64,000 nucleotides of DNA from JBKDZR01 sp047971485 (lineage in GTDB: Bacteria; Pseudomonadota; Alphaproteobacteria; Rhodobacterales; Rhodobacteraceae): NCBI GenBank assembly GCA_047971485.1, contig JBKDZR010000043.1:5206-69205 (forward strand), given 5' to 3'. Below are positions 1 through 9,911 of this stretch, in pieces (the first letter of the stretch is position 1; the number at the start of each line of letters is the position of its first letter). The position numbers and the translations under genes were made by a program. A model generated the notes under the pieces. It was given only the letters and a program-made list of their open reading frames with translations. It was not told where the DNA came from and did no database searches.

Positions 1-362
1 TGTATCAGCCGATGGCCGAGGCGGCGGCGCGCAAGCATGGGGTGCCGGAACGGATTTTCGTACGGCTGGTTCAGCAGGAAAGCGCGTGGAATCCGCGTGC
101 CGTGAGCCACAAGGGGGCGATCGGGCTGGCTCAGCTGATGCCCCAGACCGCCCGTCATCTGGGGGTCGATCCGCAGGATCCGAAACAGAACCTGGAGGGC
201 GGGGCGCGGTATTTGCGGCGCCAGTACGAAGCCTTCGGAAGCTGGATGCTGGCGCTGGCCGCCTATAATGCCGGGCCGGGTGCGGTGGAAAAGCACAAGG
301 GAGTGCCCCCCTATCGCGAGACCAAGAATTACGTGAAGGTCATTCTGGGCTTGCCGGGGTGA
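1..362 (+). CDS. Lytic transglycosylase, SLT domain (5' partial)
   Basis: The gene enters from outside the window; the reading frame is open from base 3, so the N-terminus and any signal peptide are missing. The visible part is a near-complete C-terminal SLT (goose-lysozyme-like) domain that cleaves peptidoglycan glycan strands in the periplasm. Family signatures are the catalytic Glu in LVQQES near the start, then GLAQLMPQTA, the NLEGGARYL segment and ALAAYNAGPGAV. It ends KVILGLPG and stops at TGA. Convergent with the DegT-type gene at 721-1833. The domain call is secure; the exact subfamily cannot be told without the N-terminus. Confidence 0.9.
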   Translation, partial: YQPMAEAAARKHGVPERIFVRLVQQESAWNPRAVSHKGAIGLAQLMPQTARHLGVDPQDPKQNLEGGARYLRRQYEAFGSWMLALAAYNAGPGAVEKHKGVPPYRETKNYVKVILGLPG

Positions 363-593
363 GGCGCGTTGCATTGCATGTTGAAATCATGTCGCGACAA
401 GGCTGATAGGGATTTTTCAATTAACAAGCGTGTTCAATCAATGCGCTATGGTGTTTGCAGAGATTTGGAATGATCTGGAAACACTAACCTCTACACCCTG
501 TTTGTATGGCCATTCTCTCGGCATGGATTGGCGCAACAGTTTGAAAGCGCTGTGTCCTGATAGGGGGGGTGCAGCCCTTCCTTCGACCAGGTC
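363..593. other. Intergenic gap, no gene seen
   Basis: This belongs to the 358-base convergent gap between the transglycosylase and the aminotransferase. A 66-codon open frame (430-630) runs through it but has no ribosome binding site, no recognisable protein and overlaps the dispersed repeat, so it is not called. The bases around 400-500 are AT-richer than the flanking genes. Confidence 0.5.
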
Positions 594-697
594 GTGCCAC
601 GTTCATTCGTATTCACACGATGCGCGCTAAGTCTTTGACAACGCATGTTCGATGAGCAGAAAGCCGGCATCCATTTTTGGGCAACATGCTCTAAGGT
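594..697 (+). repeat. Dispersed intergenic repeat, copy A
   Basis: About 100 bases that align along their length with 54490-54597. The best shared blocks are TCGTATTCACACGA-type (after CGTTCA), GTCTTTGACA and the 3' end ATGCTCTAA. Inside this copy GCATGTT (near 641) and AACATGC (near 682) can pair as a hairpin. Similar elements with AACATGCTCTA ends are, from memory, common in intergenic DNA of Rhizobiales and Rhodobacterales. This copy lies in a convergent gap, as does the second copy. Boundaries are approximate. Confidence 0.7.
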
Positions 698-720
698 GCC
701 GAAACAAGGGCAGGAAGAAA

Positions 721-1833
721 TCAGCCGGCTTTGTGGAAATCCCGGATCACCTGAATGATCCTGTCGACATCTGCATCTTCCAGGGTTGGATAGAGCGGCA
801 GGGTCAGCAGGCGGGGGTACTGGGCCTCGGCGACGGGCAGGACCGGACGATTTCCGTAGCAGTCATAAAGATGAATCGGCGTGTAATGCACCCCCGAAGC
901 AATCCCGTGGCTTTCCAGTTCGCTGCTCAGGTCATCGCGCCGATCACAGCGAATACAGAACATGTGCCAACTGGACCGGAATGTTTCATCGTCGTCCGCA
1001 GGCAGATCAATCTGGTCGATATTGGCCAGTCCGGCCTGATAGCGGCGCACGATATCATGCCGCTTGTCATTCATGTCCTTCAGTCGGCGCAACTGGACCA
1101 GGCCCAAGGCTGCGGCGATGTCGTTCATGTGACACTTGAGGCCGATTTCCTCAAGGTTGTAGTTCCAGCGGTAGCTGCGATCCAGGTCCGTGCGATCCCA
1201 TGTTGACCGGTCGATCCCTAGCCAGCGCAGGGACATGGCGCGCTTGGCCCATTGATCGTTTTTTGTGGTCACCATCCCGCCATCGCCCGTGGCCAGGTTC
1301 TTGACTGCCTGAAACGAGAAGCAGCCGATATCGCCCAATCCCCCCACGGGCTGCCCGCGATAGTGGGATCCGGCGGCATGGGCGCAATCCTCAATCACCG
1401 GGATATCTTTGGCGACCGCGCGAATGCCATCCAGATCCACGGGGCGGCCGCTGTGATGAACCACCACGATGGCCTTGGTACGCCGCGTGATCTTGCGGGC
1501 GACATCTTCGGGGTCGATGTTCAAAGTGATCGGGTCCACATCCGCGAAGACCGGCGTTCCCAGATTGTAGGCCACGACATGCGCGGTCGACACGAAGGTC
1601 ATTGTGGGCACGATGACTTCGTCACCCAGACCGATATCCAGCAGGCGCACCGCGATATCCAGAGCAGCGGTACAGGAATTCATGCCAATGGCATGGGGAA
1701 CCGCCGCGAATTTTGCGAATTCCTCTTCAAACTGCTTGGTTTTCGGCCCCAGCCCAATCCAACCGCTGCGAAGAACTTCGGCGACAGCGTCAACTTCCTC
1801 ATCACCGAAAGCAGGCCTAAAAATTGGGATCAT
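721..1833 (-). CDS. DegT/DnrJ/EryC1/StrS family PLP-dependent aminotransferase
   Basis: A 370-residue fold-type I aminotransferase of the family that transaminates nucleotide keto-sugars for surface polysaccharide or glycan synthesis. The start MIPIFRPAFGDEE is typical and the length is standard. The PLP-binding Asp is in IEDCAHAAG (about residue 149) and the Schiff-base lysine is K178 in FSFQAVKNLATGDGG, followed by the usual glycine-rich segment. C-terminal substrate-loop motifs such as GVHYTPIHLYDCY are present. It stands alone here, with no sugar-nucleotide genes next to it, so the sugar substrate (perosamine, dTDP-amino sugar or other) cannot be assigned. The gap of about 260 bases upstream of its start is AT-rich and probably holds its promoter. 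Confidence 0.88.
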   Translation of the reverse strand: MIPIFRPAFGDEEVDAVAEVLRSGWIGLGPKTKQFEEEFAKFAAVPHAIGMNSCTAALDIAVRLLDIGLGDEVIVPTMTFVSTAHVVAYNLGTPVFADVDPITLNIDPEDVARKITRRTKAIVVVHHSGRPVDLDGIRAVAKDIPVIEDCAHAAGSHYRGQPVGGLGDIGCFSFQAVKNLATGDGGMVTTKNDQWAKRAMSLRWLGIDRSTWDRTDLDRSYRWNYNLEEIGLKCHMNDIAAALGLVQLRRLKDMNDKRHDIVRRYQAGLANIDQIDLPADDDETFRSSWHMFCIRCDRRDDLSSELESHGIASGVHYTPIHLYDCYGNRPVLPVAEAQYPRLLTLPLYPTLEDADVDRIIQVIRDFHKAG

Positions 1834-2094
1834 TTTATATTTATCTTTCAGTGTTTTCTGCCGTTTTGCGGTGCTCTTAACACTTATCTGCAGTGTCTGA
1901 AGGTTGGCTTAAAATACAGGCCTTATCAACCGCAATCCACGGGGTGATGATAAAACTTTATGATTATTTCTGTATTTTGGCACATGCCTTGATCCCGCAA
2001 ACGGGTTCGGCAAAAGGGGAATACGGCCTTTTCGGGGGACCGGGCAGGCCCAAACCGTCCCCGTCCTGACAAAGGGCAGGGCGGATGGGGTGGA

Positions 2095-2658
2095 TCAGTC
2101 CTTGCCGCGGGCTAGGGCGGCAACACCGGTGCGGGCAACCTCGACCAGGCCGAGGGGGCGCATCAGGTCGGTAAAGGCATCAACCTTGTCCGGCGTGCCG
2201 GTGATTTCAAAGACAAAGCTTTCCAGTGAGGTATCGACCACCTTTGCACGAAAGATATCGGCGATGCGCAGGGCCTCAACCCGGTGATCGCCTTCGCCGG
2301 CGACCTTGATCAACGCCAGTTCGCGTTCCACGGAACTGCCCTCGACCGTCAGGTCATGAACCTCGTGGACGGGGACCATGCGTTCCAGCTGGGCCTTGAT
2401 CTGCTGGATCACCTGGGGGGTCCCGGTAGTGACGATGGTGATCCGCGACAGATGCCCGGCATGGTCGGTCTCGGCCACGGTCAAGCTGTCGATATTGTAG
2501 CCGCGCCCGGAGAACAGGCCGATCACCCGGGCCAGAACGCCGCTTTCGTTATCCACCAGCACGGCGATGGTGTGGCGTTCCAACACTTCGCTCATATGCG
2601 ACCGCAGATCATAGGCCGAATGTTTCGAGGCGCCCTTGCGGATTTTCAGTGCAGACAT
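2095..2658 (-). CDS. ilvH: Acetolactate synthase small (regulatory) subunit
   Basis: Regulatory subunit of acetolactate synthase, which makes 2-acetolactate or 2-aceto-2-hydroxybutyrate for Val/Leu/Ile synthesis. About 187 residues. The N-terminal ACT domain begins at HTIAVLVDNESGVLARV and includes the signature GRGYNIDSLTVAE; the C-terminal ALS-small domain ends LGLVEVARTGVAAL, as in Rhodobacterales homologues. An ATG lies 6 bases further out (2664), but the GGGGAG ribosome site is better spaced for MSALKIRKG at 2658. The large subunit ilvI is upstream on the same strand, yet a broken BCCT gene and further non-coding DNA separate the two, so co-transcription would have to run through about 1.4 kb. 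Confidence 0.95.
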   Translation of the reverse strand: MSALKIRKGASKHSAYDLRSHMSEVLERHTIAVLVDNESGVLARVIGLFSGRGYNIDSLTVAETDHAGHLSRITIVTTGTPQVIQQIKAQLERMVPVHEVHDLTVEGSSVERELALIKVAGEGDHRVEALRIADIFRAKVVDTSLESFVFEITGTPDKVDAFTDLMRPLGLVEVARTGVAALARGKD

Positions 2659-2760
2659 GTTCATCGCTCCCCACCTGTCACGTGCCGATCGCCCGGCTTT
2701 ACCGTGGAGCCGGGCGGGATTGAAGTGGTTTCTGTCGCGCCGACCGGGGTCAGCGGGAAA

Positions 2761-3805
2761 TCACAGGTTCGGTTCCGAGCGCAGGCCCTGCCAGATGGCA
2801 TAGGTCATCAGCAGCAGGACGGTGGTCGGGCCGACGATCAGCACGAAAAGCAGCAGCAGGAAGGCCAGCCCCATGTTGAGCTCGGACAGCACCTTGACGC
2901 CGCCATCCAGTCCGCGCAGCACGGAAATCAATGCCACCGATGTGATCAGGGTGATCAGGACGACCTCGGTGGTGGCGCTGACCGGAATGCCGAACAGTTC
3001 GTTCAATCCGGCATTGGCCTGGGTCGCGCCAAAGCCCAGCGATGTGGCCAGCCCGAACAGGGTGGAGACACGGCCACGATGTCGGTCACATGGCCGGTCC
3101 AGCCCCAGACACGTTCACCGAAGATGGGATAAAAGGCCGAGCGGATGGTCAGGGGCAGGCCCTTGTTGAAGGAAAACAGCGCCAGCGCCAGCCCGACAAT
3201 GGCGTAGATCGCCCACGGATGCAGACCCCAGTGAAAGATCGTGGCGGCCATTCCCAGCCGGGCTGCGGCATGGGTATCGCCTTCGGCCCCGCCCAGGGGC
3301 GCCCAGTCGGTACGCGCGCCGCCGCCTTCGGGGCGCACAACCCCGTCATAGGCGGTTGAGAAGTGGCTCAGGGGCTCGGCGACGCCGTAGAACATCAGCC
3401 CGATGCCCATGCCCGCGGCGAAGAGCATGGCGAACCAGCCCAGATAGGAATAGTCCGGTGTCGCATCACATCCGCCCAGACGGACCCTGCCCAAAGGGGA
3501 AACGATCAGGAACAGGCAGAACAGAACGAAGAAATCGGCCGCGCGGAAAAAGAACCAGTCGAATGTATTGGTCCGCGCTGGACGCAGCCAGCCGAAGACG
3601 GCGGTGGATTGTTCGGGCAGAAGCAGCGCGTACAGTACAAATCCGATGATCAGGGCGGCGGAGATCCCGAAAACCGGATTGTGGACGTCATAATCGATTT
3701 GGGCCACTTGCCCTTCGATATTGCTCTGTCCCAGTTCATAGTCGGTTTCAATGATTTCAGTGGGCCTTCCGGTTCCGGAATACCCAGATCGTTTTCATCT
3801 GACAC
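2761..3805 (-). pseudogene. BCCT-family transporter, broken (two frameshifts and an internal deletion)
   Basis: Remains of a betaine/choline/carnitine-type sodium-coupled transporter. Recognisable pieces in order: an acidic N-terminus ending PTEIIETDYELGQ, GMGIGLMFYGVAEPLSHFS, FHWGLHPWAIYAIVGLALAL and STLFGLATSLGFGATQANAGL, then GPTTVLLLMTYAIWQGLRSEPNL and a stop. Three lesions are visible. Near 3762-3765 a base is missing between PEGP and TEII. Near 3067-3070 a base is missing in what should be AVVSTLFG. Near 2805-2820 the reading passes from a mid-protein helix straight to a typical BCCT C-terminal tail, so the region with the DWT-x-FYW-type signature is absent. The reconstructed length of about 345 residues falls short of the usual 500 or more. 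The proposed GTG start at 3805 is inferred. Confidence 0.85.
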
Positions 3806-4122
3806 GTCTTGTCCCGTTCGTTACGTCCGGCGATGCAGCCGGCTTTGGCGGTTCGCGGCGGATCGTCCACCGTGCGCGGGGTGCATGGCCGGTTTTGTGC
3901 GCCATGCGATTTGTCGCGGTTGCGTTATGGGCACGGCCGCGATTCGTGTCATGCTAACATGTAAGGATTCAGAGGGGAAACCGCCCCCCAGTCTGGCCAA
4001 GTCTGCTCAGCCGGGTACGGCTGGCAGAGGGCCGGGCAGATCGGTCCTGGCGGGGGATGGACCACGATCTGCCCCTGCGCTTTTTTCTCGAAACCGGCTG
4101 TCGGTTCCCCGGGGGGCTGGCC
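3806..4122. other. Non-coding gap between BCCT remnant and ilvI
   Basis: No gene is seen in these 317 bases. A small palindrome CAGCCGGGTACGGCTG sits near 4008-4023, but it has no T-tract and cannot be called a terminator with confidence. The end of ilvI lies directly at its high-coordinate edge. Confidence 0.4.
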
Positions 4123-5874
<1,752 letters not shown>

Positions 5875-5932
5875 TGCGTTCGCTCCGTCATGTGCCTTGC
5901 GGCGCTGTGCCTGTGCGGCCCGGTCTGTTCCA

Positions 5933-5962
5933 AACAAAAAGCCCCCGGAATTACTCGGGGGC
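5933..5962 (-). terminator. Intrinsic terminator in the ilvI leader (attenuator)
   Basis: On the minus strand GCCCCCG, an 8-base loop and CGGGGGC (5962 down to 5941) form a perfect 7-bp GC stem followed by TTTTTGTTT. It lies between the short leader reading frame (5986-6033) and the ilvI start at 5874, so it would stop transcription before ilvI unless disrupted. The first three stem bases (5962-5960) also belong to the competing 10-bp pairing described for the leader. Confidence 0.8.
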
Positions 5963-6002
5963 GCATGGGGAGATTATGGCAACCGTTACCGGCCCATGCG
6001 CC
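5960..6002 (-). promoter_or_regulatory. Candidate antiterminator pairing of the ilvI attenuator
   Basis: A perfect 10-base inverted repeat: GGCGCATGGG at 6002-5993 and CCCATGCGCC at 5969-5960 on the minus strand. The first arm is inside the leader reading frame, just after its Leu/Val codons. The second arm overlaps the first three bases of the terminator stem. A ribosome stalled on the Leu/Val codons would leave the first arm free to pair and weaken the terminator; a ribosome at the leader stop would cover it. The pairing is read directly; the mechanism is inference from classical amino acid attenuators. Confidence 0.65.
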
Positions 6003-6033
6003 AAAATCCTACACCTACGACTAGATCGTTCAT
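5986..6033 (-). CDS. Leader peptide of the ilvI attenuator, MNDLVVGVGFWRMGR
   Basis: A 15-codon reading frame with a purine-rich GAGGGGG site 10 bases before its ATG. Codons 4-8 are CTA GTC GTA GGT GTA (Leu-Val-Val-Gly-Val). CTA and GTA stand out against the GC-rich codons used in the surrounding genes, as expected for control codons. It ends at TAA, about 25 bases before the intrinsic terminator and 110 bases before ilvI. Position, codon content and the two alternative RNA pairings together point to translation-coupled attenuation responding to charged tRNA-Leu/Val. The peptide itself probably has no function. Confidence 0.7.
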   Translation of the reverse strand: MNDLVVGVGFWRMGR

Positions 6034-6252
6034 CTCAGGAAATCCCCCTCGCGTGGGACCGGACCTTATGCCCGCGAAAAGACCTGGTCAACATCGAATG
6101 CGGGCCCCGACGCGCGGCTTTGAACGGCGCAGGTCAAGGGCAGGGGAAAGGGGGGTGATCTGCTGGCGTGGCACGCCGCGCCCCAAGGAACGGGGGCGCG
6201 TATCGGGGGCGCGGTTTTCAAGGGCGGCACCGGTCGGGGCCGCCCCCGATGA

Positions 6253-8991
6253 TCATTCGCTGTCGGTCTGATCGCCCTCATCTTCGCCCTGATCGGCGAT
6301 ATAGGCGACGGAAACCACATCTTCCCCCGGCGCAGTGTTGAACACCTTCACGCCGCCAGCCCCGCGTGAGCGGAAGGAAATGCCGTTGATCGGGCAGCGG
6401 ATCGACTGACCGCTGGAGGTGGCCAGCATCACCTGATCGTCCAGCTCCACGGGGAAGCAGGCAACCAGGGGCCCACCGCGCATGGCGGCATCCATGGCGC
6501 GCACGCCCTGACCGCCCCGGCCGCGGACCGGATAGTCATGGCTGGATGACAGCTTGCCGGCGCCGTTCTGGGTGATGGTCAGCATCAGATCCTCTGCCGC
6601 TGACATCTCGGCATACCGTTCCTGGGGCAGGGCGACATCGGCGACGGTTTCTTCATCATCGCTTTCGACCTCATCCACCATGCCCTCAATGGCCCGGCGC
6701 ATGCGCAGATAGGCGGCGCGTTCCTCGGGGCTGGCCTCGAAATGGCGGATCACCGCCATGGCCACCACCTGATCGCCATTGCCCAGCCGCACGCCGCGCA
6801 CGCCGGTGGATTTGCGGCCCTTGAAGACACGCACATCGGTGCTGCGGAACCGGATCGCCCGGCCAAGGGCGGTGACCAGCATCACATCGTCGTCTTCGGA
6901 ACAGATCCGGGCATTCACCATGGCCACGCCCTCGGGCAGGTCCATGGCGATCTTGCCGTTGCGCATCACGTTGGTGAAATCCGACAGCGCATTGCGCCGC
7001 ACATCACCGGCCGTGGTGGCAAAGATGATCTGCAGGTCGCCCCAGTCCGCCTCATCCCGATCCACGGGCATGATCGCGGCGATGGAAACGCCGGGATTGA
7101 TCGGCAGGATGTTGACGATGGCCTTGCCGCGCGAGGATCGCCCGCCCTGGGGCAGGCGCCATGTCTTCAGCTTGTAGACCATCCCGTCAGTGGTGAAGAA
7201 CAAAAGCGGCGTGTGGGTGTTGGCGACGAACAGCGTGGTGACCACATCGTCATCCTTCAACCCGCCCCCCGACAGCCCCTTGCCGCCGCGCTTCTGGGAG
7301 CGGAACTCGGCCAGGGGCGTGCGCTTGATATAGCCGGACTGGGTGACCGTGACGACCATGTCCTCACGCTCGATCAGGTCCTCGTCTTCCATATCGCCGG
7401 ACCATTCGGAAATCTCGGTACGGCGCGGCACGGCGAACATGTCGCGCACGTCGCGCAGCTCGTTGCCGATGATGTCCATGATCCGGTCGCGCGACCCGAG
7501 GATATCCAGATAGTCGCGGATCTTGCCGGCCAGATCCTCCAACTCGTCGGTCACCTCCTTGACGCCCAGCTGGGTCAGGCGTTGCAGGCGCAGGTCCAGA
7601 ATGGCGCGGGCCTGGGTTTCCGACAGGTTGTAGGTGCCATCGTCGTTCATCGGATGGGCCGGGTCGTCGATCAGCCGGATGTAGCTGGCGATATCGGCCG
7701 CCGGCCAGCGCCGCGACATCAGGCGGCTGCGCGCCTCGGCCGCATCGGCCGAGGATCGGATCGTGGCGACCACCTCATCGACATTGCTGACCGCGACGGC
7801 CAGACCGCACAGGATATGGCTGCGCTCGCGCGCTTTGCGCAGATCATAGGCGGTGCGGCGGGCAACCACCTCTTCGCGGAAATCAATGAAAGCGGTCAGG
7901 AACTTGCGCAGGGTCAGCTGTTCGGGCCGGCCGCCATTCAGCGCCAGCATGTTGCAGCCGAACGAGGTTTGCATGGGGGTAAAACGCCACAGCTGGTTCA
8001 GCACCACGTCGGGTGTGGCATCGCGCTTGAGCTCAATCACCACGCGCACACCGATCCGATCGGATTCGTCCTGCACATGGGCAATGCCTTCGATCCGCTT
8101 TTCGCGCACCAGATCGGCGATTTTTTCAACCATCGAGGCCTTGTTCACCTGATAGGGAACCTCATCGATGATGATCGCGTAACGGTCCTTGCGGATTTCC
8201 TCGACCCGGGTCTTGGCCCGCAGGATGACGCTGCCGCGCCCTTCCAGATAGGCCTTGCGCGCCCCGGACCGGCCCAGCATCACGCCGCCGGTGGGGAAAT
8301 CGGGGCCGGGGATGTAATCCATCAGTTGCAGGCTGTCGAGATCGGGATCCTCGATCAGCGCCAGGGTCGCATCCACGACCTCGCCCAGATTGTGGGGCGG
8401 GATGTTGGTAGCCATGCCGACGGCGATCCCGCCCGCGCCATTGACCAGCATGTTCGGAAAGCGCGCCGGCAGAACCGCGGGCTCCAGATCCTTGCCGTCA
8501 TAGTTGTCCTGAAAATCGACGGTTTCCTTGTCGATATCAGCCAGCAGGGATTGCGCGGGCTTGGCCATGCGCACCTCGGTGTAGCGCATGGCGGCCGCAC
8601 TGTCGCCATCCATGGACCCAAAGTTGCCCTGACCGTCCAGCAACGGCAGCGACATGGAAAACGGCTGGGCCATGCGCACCAATGCGTCATAGATCGCCGC
8701 GTCCCCATGGGGGTGGTATTTCCCCATCGTATCACCCACCGGGCGGGCCGATTTGCGATAGGGCTTGTCATGGGTGTTGCCCGTCTCATGCATCGCATAG
8801 AGGATTCTGCGGTGCACAGGTTTTAGGCCATCACGCAAATCCGGGATCGCACGGCTGACGATCACGCTCATGGCGTAGTCGAGATAGCTGGTGCGCATCT
8901 CATCGGCGATCGAAATCGTCGAAATGCCGCTCGCCGAGGCGGGGGGCGTGGGGTCCTGAGTGTTTTCAGTATCTTCCGGGGTGTCGTTCAC
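6253..8991 (-). CDS. gyrA: DNA gyrase subunit A
   Basis: Breakage-reunion subunit of DNA gyrase, 912 residues, which introduces negative supercoils with GyrB. The catalytic tyrosine is Y137 in AAAMRYTEVRM, and the winged-helix region with GKYHPHGDAAIYDALVRMAQ precedes it. The GyrA box QKRGGKGL is in the C-terminal beta-pinwheel, and the protein ends in an acidic tail (EGDQTDSE). Numbering is offset by +15 from E. coli: the residue matching quinolone position Ser83 is Ala98, while Asp102 matches Asp87. An insertion-like acidic segment (VESDDEETV) sits in the C-terminal domain. The minus-strand gene is followed by about 220 bases and then the ilvI leader. Confidence 0.98.
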   Translation of the reverse strand: MNDTPEDTENTQDPTPPASASGISTISIADEMRTSYLDYAMSVIVSRAIPDLRDGLKPVHRRILYAMHETGNTHDKPYRKSARPVGDTMGKYHPHGDAAIYDALVRMAQPFSMSLPLLDGQGNFGSMDGDSAAAMRYTEVRMAKPAQSLLADIDKETVDFQDNYDGKDLEPAVLPARFPNMLVNGAGGIAVGMATNIPPHNLGEVVDATLALIEDPDLDSLQLMDYIPGPDFPTGGVMLGRSGARKAYLEGRGSVILRAKTRVEEIRKDRYAIIIDEVPYQVNKASMVEKIADLVREKRIEGIAHVQDESDRIGVRVVIELKRDATPDVVLNQLWRFTPMQTSFGCNMLALNGGRPEQLTLRKFLTAFIDFREEVVARRTAYDLRKARERSHILCGLAVAVSNVDEVVATIRSSADAAEARSRLMSRRWPAADIASYIRLIDDPAHPMNDDGTYNLSETQARAILDLRLQRLTQLGVKEVTDELEDLAGKIRDYLDILGSRDRIMDIIGNELRDVRDMFAVPRRTEISEWSGDMEDEDLIEREDMVVTVTQSGYIKRTPLAEFRSQKRGGKGLSGGGLKDDDVVTTLFVANTHTPLLFFTTDGMVYKLKTWRLPQGGRSSRGKAIVNILPINPGVSIAAIMPVDRDEADWGDLQIIFATTAGDVRRNALSDFTNVMRNGKIAMDLPEGVAMVNARICSEDDDVMLVTALGRAIRFRSTDVRVFKGRKSTGVRGVRLGNGDQVVAMAVIRHFEASPEERAAYLRMRRAIEGMVDEVESDDEETVADVALPQERYAEMSAAEDLMLTITQNGAGKLSSSHDYPVRGRGGQGVRAMDAAMRGGPLVACFPVELDDQVMLATSSGQSIRCPINGISFRSRGAGGVKVFNTAPGEDVVSVAYIADQGEDEGDQTDSE

Positions 8992-9187
8992 GTCGATCGC
9001 CTTTGCTGCTCGGGCGTCATTCCAGCGTGCACCGGGTATATCAGACCCGCTTGCCGGGGTGCAACGCAGCTATTCCAAAACCGTCAGCAGCCAGCGAGAT
9101 AGAGTGATAACACACTGTTTTCATTGTGCATTAATTTTTTCTCGGCATCGTTGTTTCAGGGTTGTCATGTTGGAGGTTGTGTTTGCG

Positions 9188-9451
9188 ATGACCGAAACGG
9201 AAATGATGCTGAAAGGATATGGCCTGACCACGGCCGAGTTTTTCTACCGGATGCCCGATTATCAGCATGTGCTGAACACCTTTATCTGGCAGGACTACGA
9301 TCTGGCGCCGGATCACCCCCGCATGTTCGGCTTTATCGAATTCTGGCAAAAGGAAATCGACGGGCCGCTGCATTCGGTCCGCTTCACCCATCGCAAGCTG
9401 ATCGCCCCGGGGCAATGGCGCAATGTGATCGGTGAATTCACCGTTCATTAA
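9188..9451 (+). CDS. usg: Usg family protein
   Basis: An 87-residue protein of the small alphaproteobacterial Usg family, whose function is unknown. It is nearly all one conserved block: LTTAEFFYRMPDYQHVLNTFIWQDYDLAPDHPR, then a FGFIEFWQKEIDGPLHSVRF-type segment and a C-terminal IGEFTVH. The start at 9188 (MTETEMMLKG) is chosen because conservation begins there; the frame stays open far upstream, and an ATG at 9167 is an alternative. GGAGG lies about 13 bases before the chosen start. The last 14 bases overlap the end of the convergent dsbB gene. Confidence 0.8.
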   Translation: MTETEMMLKGYGLTTAEFFYRMPDYQHVLNTFIWQDYDLAPDHPRMFGFIEFWQKEIDGPLHSVRFTHRKLIAPGQWRNVIGEFTVH

Positions 9452-9911
9452 GACGCCGGTAGGCCATGATCCACAGGCCGGTCAGGGCGAAGGACAGAAC
9501 CGCGTTCCACCCGGCCATCGACAGACCCATCAGTGACCAGGCCACCTGATCGCACATCACGATCGGGGCCACAGTGTCCGTGCTCAGCAGGTCTGCGCCG
9601 CTTAGTCCGCCCAACCCGCCGGGGGATCCGGTGCAACTGTCGGGCCCGGGCCACCAGCCATATTCGACCCCCGCGTGGTAGGCGCCGATCCCGGCCGTGC
9701 TCAGCGTGGCCAGGGCGCCAAGCGCGGCCATCGCGGCGGGTCGGAGGACCCGGCCGATCAGCCCGAAGACCACGGCGGCCAGATGGGGCCAACGCTGGTC
9801 GATGCACAGATCGCAGGGGGGCAGGCCACCGATATACTGAAAGGCTAGCGCCCCCAGCAACAGCGTCAGGGATCCGGCAGTGGCCAGCAGGCTGAGGACC
9901 CGGCCGCTCAC
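9438..9911 (-). CDS. dsbB: Disulfide bond formation protein B
   Basis: Inner-membrane quinone-linked oxidase that re-oxidises DsbA, 157 residues with four predicted membrane helices. The first redox pair is the CDLC motif in the first periplasmic loop, after helix 1. The second pair is formed by the cysteines in PDSCTGS and VMCDQ in the second periplasmic loop. The run PPCDLCIDQRWPHL is typical of the family. It overlaps the upstream DedA-like gene by 4 bases on the same strand, so the two are probably co-transcribed. No dsbA is seen in the window. Confidence 0.9.
   Translation of the reverse strand: MSGRVLSLLATAGSLTLLLGALAFQYIGGLPPCDLCIDQRWPHLAAVVFGLIGRVLRPAAMAALGALATLSTAGIGAYHAGVEYGWWPGPDSCTGSPGGLGGLSGADLLSTDTVAPIVMCDQVAWSLMGLSMAGWNAVLSFALTGLWIMAYRRLNER

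Noticed and set aside
430..630. A 66-codon frame in the first intergenic gap
   Set aside because: No ribosome site and no recognisable protein; its second half lies in the dispersed repeat.
5875..5937. Upstream extension of ilvI to an earlier ATG
   Set aside because: The extension reads MFGTDRAAQAQRRKAHDGANA, is unlike family N-termini, and begins at the T-tract of the attenuator terminator.
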